A stretch of DNA of 64,000 nt from Sphaerochaeta globosa str. Buddy. GTDB taxonomy: Bacteria > Spirochaetota > Spirochaetia > Sphaerochaetales > Sphaerochaetaceae. The notes under the pieces were generated by a model. That model was not told where the DNA came from, did not search any database, and saw nothing but the letters and a program-made list of their open reading frames with translations. Made by a program: the position numbers and the translations under genes. Position 1 is the stretch's first letter; each line of letters opens with the position of its first letter. Of the stretch, positions 54,521-63,854 are shown in pieces. Location of the stretch: contig NC_015152.1 of NCBI RefSeq assembly GCF_000190435.1, forward strand, positions 2,176,458 through 2,240,457. The letters run 5' to 3'.

Positions 54521-55161
54521 ACCCTATCCCCCCTATACACGGTTGCTCGGAACAGCAAAACGAGAGCAGAACCCAATAGTACGCCCCCCAGCACATCGGT
54601 AAACCAATGGACACCGCTATAGAGCCTGCCTAGTATGGTCACAGCGATGATGAGTGTTGAGAAGCCTCTCAGAATTTTTACTGCAGTCGGATTGGATACA
54701 TAGCTGGGCATCTGTACATTTGCCGATGCCATAATGAAGAGCACGATCAGGGTATGACTGGAAGGAAACGAAGCCTCCATCGGTCCTGCAATCAAATGGG
54801 GTCGGTAGTTTAGAATGCAGGTTTCAAAGAAAAGGTAAAGCGCCAGTACCCCTATATAAAAGGCTCCCAGAATGAGCAGGGAGACATCTACACGGCGAAA
54901 GCTCTTGCCCTTGACCAGTTGGAAAAAGCCGACTGCGGCAAAAAGGCAGGCGGTGAGCAATGCTGCGATGCCAAGCCAATCAGTTATCACATACCAAAGC
55001 AGATGGGTTCCCATACAGTGATGGAATGCTGTATTGATGGTTGCCAGACCAACCAAGGATTGCTCTATGCCAATAGGCTGGACATCCAATGTGAGCAGTA
55101 AGACAACCAAGAGCAAAAACAGGAAAAGAAGCAGAAAAGCCGTTCGTACATCTCGTTTCAT
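54517..55161 (-). CDS. PAP2-family membrane phosphatase, second copy
   Basis: A 214-residue integral membrane PAP2 protein with about six helices. SFPSSHTLIV (Ser in place of the usual Gly in PSGH) and RLYSGVHWFTDVLGG supply motifs 2 and 3; motif 1 is near NYRPHLIAG. ATG 55161 is behind GGAGG (7 bases), which sets the start. Co-transcribed with the other PAP2 gene by ATGA overlap. Substrate unknown. Confidence 0.87.
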   Translation of the reverse strand: MKRDVRTAFLLLFLFLLLVVLLLTLDVQPIGIEQSLVGLATINTAFHHCMGTHLLWYVITDWLGIAALLTACLFAAVGFFQLVKGKSFRRVDVSLLILGAFYIGVLALYLFFETCILNYRPHLIAGPMEASFPSSHTLIVLFIMASANVQMPSYVSNPTAVKILRGFSTLIIAVTILGRLYSGVHWFTDVLGGVLLGSALVLLFRATVYRGDRV

Positions 55162-55245
55162 GATCGTACCTCCAGCCACCCATTGTGCACGGATGGCTGA
55201 AAGACACCACAAACTCTGCTTTACAGAGCGATACTTTGCGTATCA

Positions 55246-55839
55246 TCACCGTTTTATGAGGATGAAACCCTTTGCCACCACCAAACAAAGCACAAACGTA
55301 CTGGGATATGGCTGACGGCAGTTTACAAGCAGCAGCAAGAGCAATAAGGAAAGAGTGAGAGAAATCTTCAAAATCCGGCTGCCCCAGATTTCTGAAAGTC
55401 GTGACTGTAGTGCAAGCTCGACTACACCGAAAGCGGAGGGCAGTATAACGAGAGCCATCATCAGCGGCTGGAGAAAGAGCGCGATTGGATAGAACGCATA
55501 CAAGGTAAACGAATGCCCTTTCCCATCCGCAAAGATGGGTAGAAAAACCAGAAGTACACACAGGACATCGAGGAGGCCGAACATAAGGGTGTGGGATTGT
55601 CGTACGGTATTCTTCACTTCAGTCTGGGCCAAGGCCACCAGCTCGTTGGAACCAAGAAGCTCATCAACAGAAATCCCAAACAAACTTGCTAATTGCTGTA
55701 AGGAACCGAGGTTGGGAAGCCCCCTACCCGTCTCCCATTTGGAAATGGTAACTCGGGAGACGAATACTTTTTCTCCAAGCTGTTCCTGCGTAAGGCCGTA
55801 GGACGACCGATAGGCTTTGAGTTTTTCATGAAACTGCAT
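55246..55839 (-). CDS. XRE-family regulator with membrane domain
   Basis: A 197-residue protein: helix-turn-helix at the N terminus (GLTQEQLGEKVFVSRVTISKWETGRGLPN, blocks: TQEQLGEKV and SKWETGRG), a linker, then three to four hydrophobic helices from about residue 87. This is the layout of membrane-tethered regulators. It lies 84 bases upstream of the PAP2 pair on the same strand and may control them. Confidence 0.85.
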   Translation of the reverse strand: MQFHEKLKAYRSSYGLTQEQLGEKVFVSRVTISKWETGRGLPNLGSLQQLASLFGISVDELLGSNELVALAQTEVKNTVRQSHTLMFGLLDVLCVLLVFLPIFADGKGHSFTLYAFYPIALFLQPLMMALVILPSAFGVVELALQSRLSEIWGSRILKISLTLSLLLLLLLVNCRQPYPSTFVLCLVVAKGFILIKR

Positions 55840-56019
55840 GCTTGCAAGTCCTTCTTGAGAAATTTTGGATAACTATACCATACTCAGGTACTGCAAGAGC
55901 AAGAAGTGAAAACAAAGCAACGTTTCAAGATATCTGCCTGACTGCCTTCACAGCTTGCAATCCATTGCTGAGAATCTGTACTATGATTTCTTTCAGGCGA
56001 TTGGAAAGGAGTCATCTCG

Positions 56020-57102
56020 GTGCCGGAAACAACCAAGAAGAAAAGACACATTGGCAAGCGCTTAGCGATCGGACTCGGCTTGCTGGTCCTCCTCTTCATG
56101 CTTGTGTCGATTGGTATCACCAAGATTGTCTACGACAAACAATTTCCCCGCTATGATAGAGCTGACGAGGCGTTATCAGCAAACCTTCGATACCATGATA
56201 TAGAAGCGGACTATCCCCGCTTGCTTGTATCCTTCAACTCAACAGAGAATACCTTGCAAGGGTATCTGTATGGCAGCGAACATAGCCGTGCATTGATGGT
56301 GATCGCCCATGGGTTGGGTGGTGGGGCTGACAGTTATTTGAGCCAGATCAAGCATTTCGTCGACGCTGGATTTCGAGTTTTTACCTACGATTGCACAGGG
56401 AGTTACGACAGTGAAGGCAAGTCCACCAAAGGCTTTCCCCAGGCAGTATTGGACCTGCATGCCGCTCTCTCCTATATTGAAAGCCAGCCAACCCTATCTT
56501 CCCTTCCTCTGTTGCTTTTCGGTCACAGCTGGGGGGGATATGCCGTAGTGAATGTGCTCAATTTCGGGCATGACGTTACGGCAGTGGTGAGTGTTTCGGG
56601 GGCAAACTCGGCAATGGATATGGTCCTTGAACAAGGACATAATCTGATGGGAAGTTTCATATACACACAATATCCTTTTCTTTGGCTCTACCAACACCTG
56701 TTGTTTGGAAGCGTGGCCTCCTCTACTGCCGTGTCCGCTCTCAATAAGACAGACATACCGGTTCTCATCATCCATGGGATTGAGGACGAGATGGTCCACT
56801 ATAGTGGCAGTTCGATCCTTGCCAAAAGAGATCGGATAACCAACGAAAAGGTCAGCTATATCACGGCAACACAAGAAGGTCGAAACGCTCACAACAACCT
56901 GTTTCGCACCGATGAGATGGTTCAGTATGTAGAGAAAGTGAATGCACAGTATCGCTTGCTTTTCGATGCGTATGATGGGGAGATTCCCTACGAAACCAAC
57001 AAAGAATTCTACGACGGTATTGACCGTTTGCAACTCTCTATGTTGCAGCCAAGTCTTATGCAGGAAATTGATGCATTCCTTTTTGATGCATTACTGCAAT
57101 AA
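56020..57102 (+). CDS. Membrane-anchored alpha/beta hydrolase
   Basis: A 360-residue serine hydrolase with one N-terminal membrane helix (IGLGLLVLLFMLVSIGI), so the catalytic part is probably outside the inner membrane. VIAHGLGGGADSY is the oxyanion region, LLFGHSWGGYAV carries the nucleophile Ser, and LIIHGIEDEMVHY and AHNNLF supply the acid and His. GTG start 56020 follows AAGGAG by 8 bases. Substrate could be a lysophospholipid or ester; unknown. Confidence 0.86.
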   Translation: MPETTKKKRHIGKRLAIGLGLLVLLFMLVSIGITKIVYDKQFPRYDRADEALSANLRYHDIEADYPRLLVSFNSTENTLQGYLYGSEHSRALMVIAHGLGGGADSYLSQIKHFVDAGFRVFTYDCTGSYDSEGKSTKGFPQAVLDLHAALSYIESQPTLSSLPLLLFGHSWGGYAVVNVLNFGHDVTAVVSVSGANSAMDMVLEQGHNLMGSFIYTQYPFLWLYQHLLFGSVASSTAVSALNKTDIPVLIIHGIEDEMVHYSGSSILAKRDRITNEKVSYITATQEGRNAHNNLFRTDEMVQYVEKVNAQYRLLFDAYDGEIPYETNKEFYDGIDRLQLSMLQPSLMQEIDAFLFDALLQ

Positions 57103-57121
57103 TCGATAGGCGAACGTACAC

Positions 57122-58081
57122 TTAGATAGTAGGCTGTACTTGTATCTCACAGGGAATTGCTGCCAACGCTCGAATTGCTGGAGCAGCAAGGGTACTTGCA
57201 TCCACCAATTGTAACAATTCCTGCTGCAACACAGCCATTTCTTTCGTAGCTCTGCGTGCATGCTTCGCCATCGCAGTCTCTGCAAGATTTGTGAGAAGTA
57301 TCAAAGAGAAAATCGGTGCCACCAGAACGGCTGGCAATCGCAAATACCATAACTTTCGGGGCACTATCCGGTATCCAAGGGCACCTAGCACTATAAAGCC
57401 TTCCTGCATGGCACGAATCATCAATCTGACATCATCGGGATGCTTGGCTAGAGATTTCGGGTTCCCTGCATGCTTATAGAGTGCTTGCGCTATCGGGCAC
57501 ACGATGGCAACATGGGTTTTCTGCCATGCATCCATGGAAGTACAGGTTACAGTGGGGATGCCTGCACGAAAAAAGACTCTTTTCAACACCCTGATACGGT
57601 CGTTTTGAGTAGGCACCAATTCTCCAATCGTCGTAGTTTGGAATACCCGTACCAACCCTGTTCCAAGCCGATAGTGCACCACAGCATCAACAACTTCGCC
57701 GCCGGCACTCGGGAATGCAATCATGACCCGTTGAGCCCCTACTGCATCGATGAAGGGAGCATACCCTGATGCTGTATTGACCATGAACACAATAGTTGGA
57801 GATTTGTTGGTTCTTAGGATAGGCAGCAAAGCTTGTATCTGCGTTCGCTGAACTACAACCAGGATGTAATCAAAAATGTCATCGGTTTCCAATGATGCGA
57901 TTACCTGTACCGGACAGGTCTCGATTAGTGCCGAGTTGGCTGAGCGTAGCTTTAGGCCATCGCTATGCAACTGACCAAGCCGCACCCCCCTAGCCAAGAG
58001 AGCAACTTCATTACCTGCTTTTAACAACTTCCCTGCAAACAGACTCCCGATTGCTCCGGCTCCTATCACCAAGATTCGCAT
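57122..58081 (-). CDS. Ketopantoate reductase-like (ApbA/PanE) protein
   Basis: NADPH-dependent reductase family, 319 residues from ATG 58081 (GGAGG 7 bases upstream). MRILVIGAGAIGSLFAGKLLKAGNEVALLAR is the Rossmann loop (block: GAGAIGSLFAGKL), followed by HSDGLKLRS. The second half is only loosely like the family: AWQKTHVAIVCPIAQALYKHAGN replaces the usual K-x3-N active-site segment, where KTHVAIVCP keeps Lys but not a clear Asn. It may act on another 2-keto acid. No panB or panC is nearby. Confidence 0.78.
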   Translation of the reverse strand: MRILVIGAGAIGSLFAGKLLKAGNEVALLARGVRLGQLHSDGLKLRSANSALIETCPVQVIASLETDDIFDYILVVVQRTQIQALLPILRTNKSPTIVFMVNTASGYAPFIDAVGAQRVMIAFPSAGGEVVDAVVHYRLGTGLVRVFQTTTIGELVPTQNDRIRVLKRVFFRAGIPTVTCTSMDAWQKTHVAIVCPIAQALYKHAGNPKSLAKHPDDVRLMIRAMQEGFIVLGALGYRIVPRKLWYLRLPAVLVAPIFSLILLTNLAETAMAKHARRATKEMAVLQQELLQLVDASTLAAPAIRALAAIPCEIQVQPTI

Positions 58082-58251
58082 CAGTAGGCCTCCTGTGTTG
58101 TAGTGTAATCGATACGCATGAAAAAACCACTCCTTGAAGCAATCAGATATGGAGAACACTTTCGATGAGAATGTATAAAAAACTTGAAACTCTCAGTTGC
58201 ATCGCAAACCAAATGCGATACAATGGCAAAAGACAAACCTTGGAGGTCCAC

Positions 58252-59373
58252 ATGCTTTGTGTCCAACCAATATCCTCGAAGCGCGATTGGAAATTGTTCT
58301 TCAACTTTCCCAATCTTTTATATACCGACAATCCCTACTATGTACCAACTTTATTGCTCGATGAACGGTGGAACTTCAACCCCAAGAAAAATCCTGCATA
58401 TGAATATTGTGAGACTGTTGCGTTCCTCGCCAAGCAAGACGGTAAGGTTGTAGGGCGCATTGCAGCTCTGATCAACCATAAGCTCAATAAGGTCCAAGCT
58501 CAGTCATACATGCGCTTCACCCGCTTCGATGTCATTGACGACATAAAAGTAAGCCGTCTTCTGTTCGATGCAGTTTTTGCCTGGGGCAAGCAAAAGGGCA
58601 TGAATACCATCATCGGGCCCATCGGTTTCTCAGACCTCGACAAGCAGGGCCTGCTGGTGGATGGCTTTGACCAGATCGGCATGTTCATTACCCTCTATAA
58701 CCATCCTTACTACCATGAACACCTCAGCCAACTTGGATTTGCCAAGGATATTGACTGGGTCGAATACAAAGTCTTTGTTCCTCAGCAACCAGATCCCCGC
58801 ATCGAGAGAATCTGTGAAATCGCTCAAAAACGGCATGGGTATCGTCTGCTCTCATTTACCAAGAAAAAAGAGGTAATCCCGTACGCCCATCAGATGTTTC
58901 ATATGTACAACGAGTCATTTGCGAAACTGTATGGTTTCTGCCCGCTCAGTGATGGACAGATCGATATGGCCATCAAGCAATTTTTCAGCTTGGTGAGTCT
59001 GGACTATATTTTCGTAGTCGTCGATGCTCTGGAATCGGTCATCGGTTTCGGCATCATGGTTCCTTCTCTCTCAAAGGCGCTGCAACAGACTCGTGGACGA
59101 ATTTTCCCCTTTGGTTTCATCCCCATCCTTCAAGCCTTGAAAACGCATCAGGTACTGGATATGTACCTGATTGCAGTCAAGCCCGAATACTTCGGCAGGG
59201 GCGTCAATGCGATAATCATGCACGAGGGGATCAAACGGGCGATTGCCAATGGCGTACTCTATGCCGAAACTGGCCCGGAGCTGGAAAACAACAACAATGT
59301 ACAAACCCAATGGAAGAGTTTTCGTACCGAACAGCACAAACGAAGGCGTTGCTACATACGGTCATTGGATTAA
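58252..59373 (+). CDS. GNAT-like N-acyltransferase family protein
   Basis: A 373-residue protein from ATG 58252, which follows TGGAGG by 5 bases; the ORF extension to 58165 is not needed. It resembles a family of conserved proteins annotated as GNAT-type: KVVGRIAALINHKLN, GPIGFSDLDKQGLLVDGFDQ and VKPEYFGRGVNAIIMHEGIK, the last resembling an acetyl-CoA loop. Function unknown; lipid or amino acid acylation are options. Separate transcript upstream of nqrB. Confidence 0.7.
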   Translation: MLCVQPISSKRDWKLFFNFPNLLYTDNPYYVPTLLLDERWNFNPKKNPAYEYCETVAFLAKQDGKVVGRIAALINHKLNKVQAQSYMRFTRFDVIDDIKVSRLLFDAVFAWGKQKGMNTIIGPIGFSDLDKQGLLVDGFDQIGMFITLYNHPYYHEHLSQLGFAKDIDWVEYKVFVPQQPDPRIERICEIAQKRHGYRLLSFTKKKEVIPYAHQMFHMYNESFAKLYGFCPLSDGQIDMAIKQFFSLVSLDYIFVVVDALESVIGFGIMVPSLSKALQQTRGRIFPFGFIPILQALKTHQVLDMYLIAVKPEYFGRGVNAIIMHEGIKRAIANGVLYAETGPELENNNNVQTQWKSFRTEQHKRRRCYIRSLD

Positions 59374-59424
59374 CCAGCACCCAACCTGAGCCTACCAGAA
59401 GCGTTATTTACTGACAGTTTACTT

Positions 59425-59453
59425 TTTACTTCTCTCCAAACTTGCCGTATACT
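59425..59453 (+). promoter_or_regulatory. Candidate promoter of the nqr operon
   Basis: TTTACT (59425-59430) and TATACT (59448-59453) with a 17-base spacer, 23 bases before the nqrB start codon GTG at 59477. If correct, transcription of the pump starts at nqrB, so an upstream nqrA is not part of the unit. Confidence 0.55.
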
Positions 59454-59476
59454 ACAAAGCAAAAGGGGGAGGTAAG

Positions 59477-60451
59477 GTGAACATACAAAAACAACAGGCA
59501 ATGCGAACTGTCCTCTATGGACTTGCTCCGCTTTGCCTTGCTGCACTCTATTTTTTTGGATGGCGATTTATCGCAGTTCTCGCAGTCGTAACCGCTACAG
59601 GGCTGGTATGTGAATGGCTCATGTTCAAGCGGTATGGATTCAAGGTAACCGAGTCTTTGTTCGTCTCCTGTACGCTGTTTGCTCTCTCATTACCGCCGAC
59701 CATACCCCTTTGGATAGCGGCCATGGGTATAGCATTCGGCATACTCTTCGGAAAAATGGTCTTTGGAGGCTTTGGCAAGAATATCTTCAATCCTGCGATT
59801 ACCGCCCGAGCTTTCGTGTATATCAGCTTCGGCGTTCCCATGACGGCAAAATTTATTGGAAATGCCACCACCTTGGGCTTTTTCCCTGCAGGGTTTGGTA
59901 CCTGGATCAGCCAAGCCGACAGCGTTTCTGCCGCTACTCCGCTCGTAACCAGAAGCGTAGGTGTTCTGGACCTGTTCCTAGGCTTCAGCAGCGGGAGTTT
60001 TGGCGAAACCAGTGCACTGCTCATTCTGCTGGGGGGTATCTACATCGTCTACAAAAAGGCGGCCAACTGGAAAATCGTGCTCGCATCCCTGCTCTCATTC
60101 GTACTGCTACAGACCATCTTTTGGGCAAGTGGATTGCAAATTGCAACAGAGAATGGCTTGGTGGCAGCGACCTCTCCCCTCACGGCCCTATTCTCGGGCA
60201 GTTTCCTCCTTGCCGCTTTCTTCATGATTACCGACCCGGTTTCAGCCTCCCAATCGACCGATGCAGGCCGATGGATCTATGGGGCCATGTTCGGGCTGCT
60301 TACCGTCCTGATCCGCACCTTTTCCACATGGATCGAGGGGGTGACCTTCGCCATCCTTATCGCCAACATGTTCGCTCCTCTGCTTGACACCCTGCTCAAG
60401 AGTGCAAAGGCCAAGAAGAAACAGAAAAGCGTCCAAGGAGGTGCTGCATGA
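59477..60451 (+). CDS. nqrB: Na+-pumping NADH:quinone oxidoreductase/Rnf subunit B/D
   Basis: Membrane subunit with covalent FMN, 324 residues; NqrB is usually about 400 and RnfD about 320-350, so this is RnfD-sized and lacks the N-terminal extension of NqrB. GMAFGILFGKM, GKNIFNPAITARAF and TDPVSASQST (block read as FMITDPVSASQ) are conserved. The flavinylation site reads D148-S-V-S-A-A-T154, with Ala in place of the usual Gly before A-T. About eight to ten helices. GTG start 59477 follows GGGGGAGG. First of nqrBCDEF. Confidence 0.88.
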   Translation: MNIQKQQAMRTVLYGLAPLCLAALYFFGWRFIAVLAVVTATGLVCEWLMFKRYGFKVTESLFVSCTLFALSLPPTIPLWIAAMGIAFGILFGKMVFGGFGKNIFNPAITARAFVYISFGVPMTAKFIGNATTLGFFPAGFGTWISQADSVSAATPLVTRSVGVLDLFLGFSSGSFGETSALLILLGGIYIVYKKAANWKIVLASLLSFVLLQTIFWASGLQIATENGLVAATSPLTALFSGSFLLAAFFMITDPVSASQSTDAGRWIYGAMFGLLTVLIRTFSTWIEGVTFAILIANMFAPLLDTLLKSAKAKKKQKSVQGGAA

Positions 60452-61041
60452 GTACACAAAAGGTCTTTTACCGGGAACGCATCTACCCTTTGCTTTTCAT
60501 GTTCCTTACTACCTTTTTTTGCATTCTGCTTACCGCCGGCATCCATCTTGCAACCCAGGACAGGGCTCTAGCAAATGAGCTCTCCTTTACCCGCAAGGCC
60601 ATCCTCGATGCAGGAGGAGTGGAGTATGAGAATACTACCGAGGGCATCGAGCTAGCCTATAAGAAAGCCGTCAAAGAGGCCGAGGGCTATTTCACCACCA
60701 GCGGCACATCGGGTACACGCTACATCATTCCCCTTGAAGGCCCGGGCCTTTGGGGTACCATCTCCATCATGGCAGGTTTTCAGGAGGACCTAAGCACCTT
60801 TACCGGTATCGCCATCGTCAGCCAAAACGAGACCCCAGGCTTGGGAGCCCGTATCGAGGAGCCATGGTTTACCGCCCAGTTCAAAGGTAAGCAGGCACCT
60901 TTTACCTTGGTCGAGGAAGGAACTGCCGCCACACCGAGTGAAGTGGATGCCATAACCGGGGCCACCCGAACCTCGGAGTATTTTAGGAATCTTTCAAACC
61001 AAGCCGCCGATGCTGCCAAGCGCATCATCAGAGGAGAGTGA
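60448..61041 (+). CDS. nqrC: Na+-NQR/Rnf subunit C/G, flavin-binding
   Basis: Single-helix membrane subunit of 197 residues carrying FMN on its outer face; size is that of RnfG (about 200) rather than NqrC (about 260). After the N-terminal helix, PGLGARIEEPWF and the exact flavinylation motif D167-A-I-T-G-A-T173 are present. It overlaps nqrB by 4 bases. No apbE flavin transferase is in the window. Confidence 0.9.
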   Translation: MSTQKVFYRERIYPLLFMFLTTFFCILLTAGIHLATQDRALANELSFTRKAILDAGGVEYENTTEGIELAYKKAVKEAEGYFTTSGTSGTRYIIPLEGPGLWGTISIMAGFQEDLSTFTGIAIVSQNETPGLGARIEEPWFTAQFKGKQAPFTLVEEGTAATPSEVDAITGATRTSEYFRNLSNQAADAAKRIIRGE

Positions 61042-61042
61042 T

Positions 61043-61654
61043 ATGGCCAAGAACAAACTACGCAAGACCTTTATGGAACCACTGGGGAAAAACAACCCTG
61101 TGTTTGTCCAGATTCTGGGTATCTGCTCCACCCTCGCGGTAACCAACAAGCTGCAGAACACCTTGGTGATGACGCTGGGAGTCATGTTCACCACCGCCCT
61201 TTCCAGCTGGACAATCTCCCTGCTCCGCAACCATATTCCCTCACGCATCCGCATGATGGTGGAGACCATGGTTATTGCAACCTTCGTCATTATCGTCGAT
61301 ATCGTGCTGAAGGCCTTCTATCCGGATATGTGGAAGCAGTTGGGACCGTACGTTGGTCTGATCATCACGAACTGCATCGTCATGGGACGTGTCGAAGCCT
61401 TCGCCTTGCAGAACAAACCGATGCTTTCGTTGGTCGACGGCCTTGCCTCAGGCCTCGGGTATGCCTACGTTCTGCTTGCCATTGCCTTCGTGCGTGAGCT
61501 CTTGGGAACAGGCAGCCTTTGGGGCTACAGAATCCTCGGGTCCTGGTGGACGAACTGGTCGATCATGATCATGCCTCCCGGCGGGTTCTTCGTCCTTGCC
61601 ATCCTGATCTGGATCATCCGTGAAACCATTATGAAGGAGGCCAAACATGCATGA
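61043..61654 (+). CDS. nqrD: Na+-NQR subunit D
   Basis: Six-helix membrane subunit, 203 residues from ATG 61043 (SD GAGGAG). NPVFVQILGICSTLAVTNKL, IITNCIVMGRVEAFAL and VRELLGTG match NqrD closely, more than RnfE. Paired with NqrE, the two house the membrane iron-sulfur centre. The start is one base after the nqrC stop; the end overlaps nqrE by 8 bases. Confidence 0.9.
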   Translation: MAKNKLRKTFMEPLGKNNPVFVQILGICSTLAVTNKLQNTLVMTLGVMFTTALSSWTISLLRNHIPSRIRMMVETMVIATFVIIVDIVLKAFYPDMWKQLGPYVGLIITNCIVMGRVEAFALQNKPMLSLVDGLASGLGYAYVLLAIAFVRELLGTGSLWGYRILGSWWTNWSIMIMPPGGFFVLAILIWIIRETIMKEAKHA

Positions 61655-62240
61655 GTCACTGATGCCCTTCGCTGTATTTTTTGCCTCCATCTTCACCGGC
61701 AACATCCTGTTGACCAATTATTTGGGCACTTGTTCGTTCCTCTCTGTTTCCAAGGAGATGAAAACCTCGGTGGGATTGGGCATTGCCGTCATATTCGTCA
61801 TGGCAACCACAACGCCGCTGAATTGGCTTGTCTATGAGTATCTGCTCATCCCCTTCGGCCTGGAATACCTGCGCTTCATTGTCTTCATCATCGTTATAGC
61901 CGCCTTCGTCCAGCTGACTGAGATGACCATCGAACGGTACAGCGAACCACTCTACCAATCGCTGGGAATCTTTTTGCCTTTGATCACCGTCAACTGTGCA
62001 ATATTGGGTGTCAGCTTGTTCATGGTTATCAGAGAGTACACGTTCTTTACCTCATTTTTGTTTGGACTGGGAAGCGGTATCGGTTGGTTTGTCGCCATCA
62101 TCGCCATGGCAGGCATCCGCGTGAAGCTGAAAAATGCCAAGGTTCCGCCTGCGCTTGAAGGACCTGGAATCACCCTGATAATCGCTGGATTCATGGCCAT
62201 GGCTTTCATGGGCTTCTCCGGCATGATTGCCGTATCATAA
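61647..62240 (+). CDS. nqrE: Na+-NQR subunit E
   Basis: Six-helix partner of NqrD, 197 residues. LLTNYLGTCSFLSVSKEMKT, TVNCAILGVSLF and FGLGSGIGWFVAIIAMAGI are diagnostic, with the conserved Cys residues for the shared cluster. SD AAGGAGG precedes ATG by 6 bases. Confidence 0.92.
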   Translation: MHESLMPFAVFFASIFTGNILLTNYLGTCSFLSVSKEMKTSVGLGIAVIFVMATTTPLNWLVYEYLLIPFGLEYLRFIVFIIVIAAFVQLTEMTIERYSEPLYQSLGIFLPLITVNCAILGVSLFMVIREYTFFTSFLFGLGSGIGWFVAIIAMAGIRVKLKNAKVPPALEGPGITLIIAGFMAMAFMGFSGMIAVS

Positions 62241-62250
62241 GGAATAGCAC

Positions 62251-63357
62251 ATGGTACTTACACTTCTGATCAGTATCGCAATCATCAGCCTGATTTCTGT
62301 TTTTCTCGCTTTGTTGATGGTTATTGCCGATGCAACCATCGGCAACTACGGAATCGTCAAGATTTCCATCAACAACGGGACCAAGGAGCTTCAGGTAAAG
62401 GGAGGCCAACCTCTCTTGAAGGCACTCAACCAGGAAGGGGTGTTCATTCCCTCCGCCTGTGGTGGACGAGGCTCTTGCGGCTTGTGCAAGGTTCGGGTGG
62501 TGGAAGGAGGCGGGGAATACCTGCCTACCGAGCTGCCCTTCATCAGTGAGGAGGAGAAGAAGCAACAGATTAGACTCTCCTGTCAGTTCAAGGTGAAAAC
62601 GGATGTTTCCATTGCCATCCCCGAAGAACTCTTCTCAGTCAGGGAGTTCAATACGGTGGTTGAACGTATCCGAGACCTCACCCATGACATCAAGGAAGTC
62701 ACGCTGCGCCTCAAGGAAGGTGATACCATCACCCCAAAGGCCGGACAGTATATCCAATTCGAAGTACCGGAGTATGAGAACTCAGAAGAAAGCGTGTATC
62801 GTGCTTACTCCATTGCCTCTCCCCCGGATGACAACACACGGGTGGAGCTGGAAATCCGATTGGTTCCCAATGGGATTTGTACCACCTACGTACATAAGTT
62901 CCTCAAGGAAGGTGATAAGGTCACCATCAACGGGCCCTACGGAGATTTCTACTTACGTACCAGTGAACGAAATATCATTTGCATCGCAGGAGGCTCTGGA
63001 ATGGCCCCTATCAAATCAATCCTGCTGGATATGAAGGATAAGGGGATCAAGCGCAATACAATGTATTTCTTCGGCGCCCGTTCCAAGCGTGATCTCTTCC
63101 TCCTGGATGAGATGCATGAGCTACAGCAGGCCATGCCCAACTTCAAGTTCGTACCGGCGCTGAGCGAACCTGCCCCCGAAGACAAATGGGAAGGCGAAAT
63201 CGGCCTCATCACCGATGTAGTCAGGCGTATGGTCAAGGATGGACCCAATAGTGAGGCATATCTTTGCGGAAGCCCCGGGATGATCAACGCCTGCATGAAG
63301 GTGCTCACCGAGCTGAACGTGGCCCCGGAAAACATTTTCTACGACAAATTCTCTTAA
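62251..63357 (+). CDS. nqrF: Na+-NQR subunit F, NADH dehydrogenase
   Basis: Oxidises NADH and feeds electrons into the pump. It is 368 residues: one N-terminal helix, a 2Fe-2S ferredoxin domain (C-x5-C-x2-C at about residues 70-79, fourth Cys in LSCQF near 110), an FAD domain (RAYSIAS near 185) and an NADH domain (CIAGGSGMAPIKS near 245 and YLCGSPGM at the C terminus). This subunit is absent from Rnf complexes and shows the unit is NADH-linked. V. cholerae NqrF is about 408 residues. It is followed 13 bases later by an unknown gene. Confidence 0.94.
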   Translation: MVLTLLISIAIISLISVFLALLMVIADATIGNYGIVKISINNGTKELQVKGGQPLLKALNQEGVFIPSACGGRGSCGLCKVRVVEGGGEYLPTELPFISEEEKKQQIRLSCQFKVKTDVSIAIPEELFSVREFNTVVERIRDLTHDIKEVTLRLKEGDTITPKAGQYIQFEVPEYENSEESVYRAYSIASPPDDNTRVELEIRLVPNGICTTYVHKFLKEGDKVTINGPYGDFYLRTSERNIICIAGGSGMAPIKSILLDMKDKGIKRNTMYFFGARSKRDLFLLDEMHELQQAMPNFKFVPALSEPAPEDKWEGEIGLITDVVRRMVKDGPNSEAYLCGSPGMINACMKVLTELNVAPENIFYDKFS

Positions 63358-63370
63358 CAAGGAGCCGACG

Positions 63371-63841
63371 ATGAAACAGACGCCCGAATTCGATAAGATC
63401 CAGCAGCAGATGAAGAAAGGCGTTATCACCTTGGATGGATTCCTTGGCGATGACACGCGCAACCTTGTAGATATTATTGCAAGTGACAGCCTGACGGTTC
63501 GTAGGCTTAAAACCACCTGTAAAGCCATTTCACAAAGAATGGACCACTTCAAGGAACTGGGCTTTGCAGGACTTGGCGAGTTCATATCCGTTGAAGACCG
63601 ATTTGACGTAAAGGTGGACTCGGTTCGAGGCCTGCTGCCCTCCCCCTTCGGAGGCAAGGGCATGTATGGGAAAATCAATACGACGGTTGTCAACAAGAAG
63701 ACAGGAAGAACCATCGTATATACGGACCTTCACATCCACTTCATCGCAGAACATTGCTTCTTTGAGGGCAAAGGTTCTCCCTTCAGGCTTGAGCCGGAGG
63801 ACTTGGTTCAAGTCCTTGAAGTCGCAGAGGTAGAGGAATAA
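63371..63841 (+). CDS. Unknown protein downstream of nqrF
   Basis: I do not recognise this 156-residue protein. It is soluble, with no signal peptide or helix; the second half reads GGKGMYGKINTTVVNKKTGR and YTDLHIHFIAEHCFFEGKG, giving four His and two Cys-poor loops that might bind metal, but no motif is decisive. SD AAGGAG precedes ATG. Because it lies 13 bases after nqrF on the same strand with no terminator between, it is probably the last gene of the nqr operon. Confidence 0.75.
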   Translation: MKQTPEFDKIQQQMKKGVITLDGFLGDDTRNLVDIIASDSLTVRRLKTTCKAISQRMDHFKELGFAGLGEFISVEDRFDVKVDSVRGLLPSPFGGKGMYGKINTTVVNKKTGRTIVYTDLHIHFIAEHCFFEGKGSPFRLEPEDLVQVLEVAEVEE

Positions 63842-63854
63842 GCAGAAAAGTACC

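Noticed and set aside
59477-63357. Reading the pump as a standard Rnf complex
   Set aside because: The last subunit has the ferredoxin-FAD-NADH layout of NqrF, and the D and E subunits match Nqr better; no RnfB or RnfC is present.
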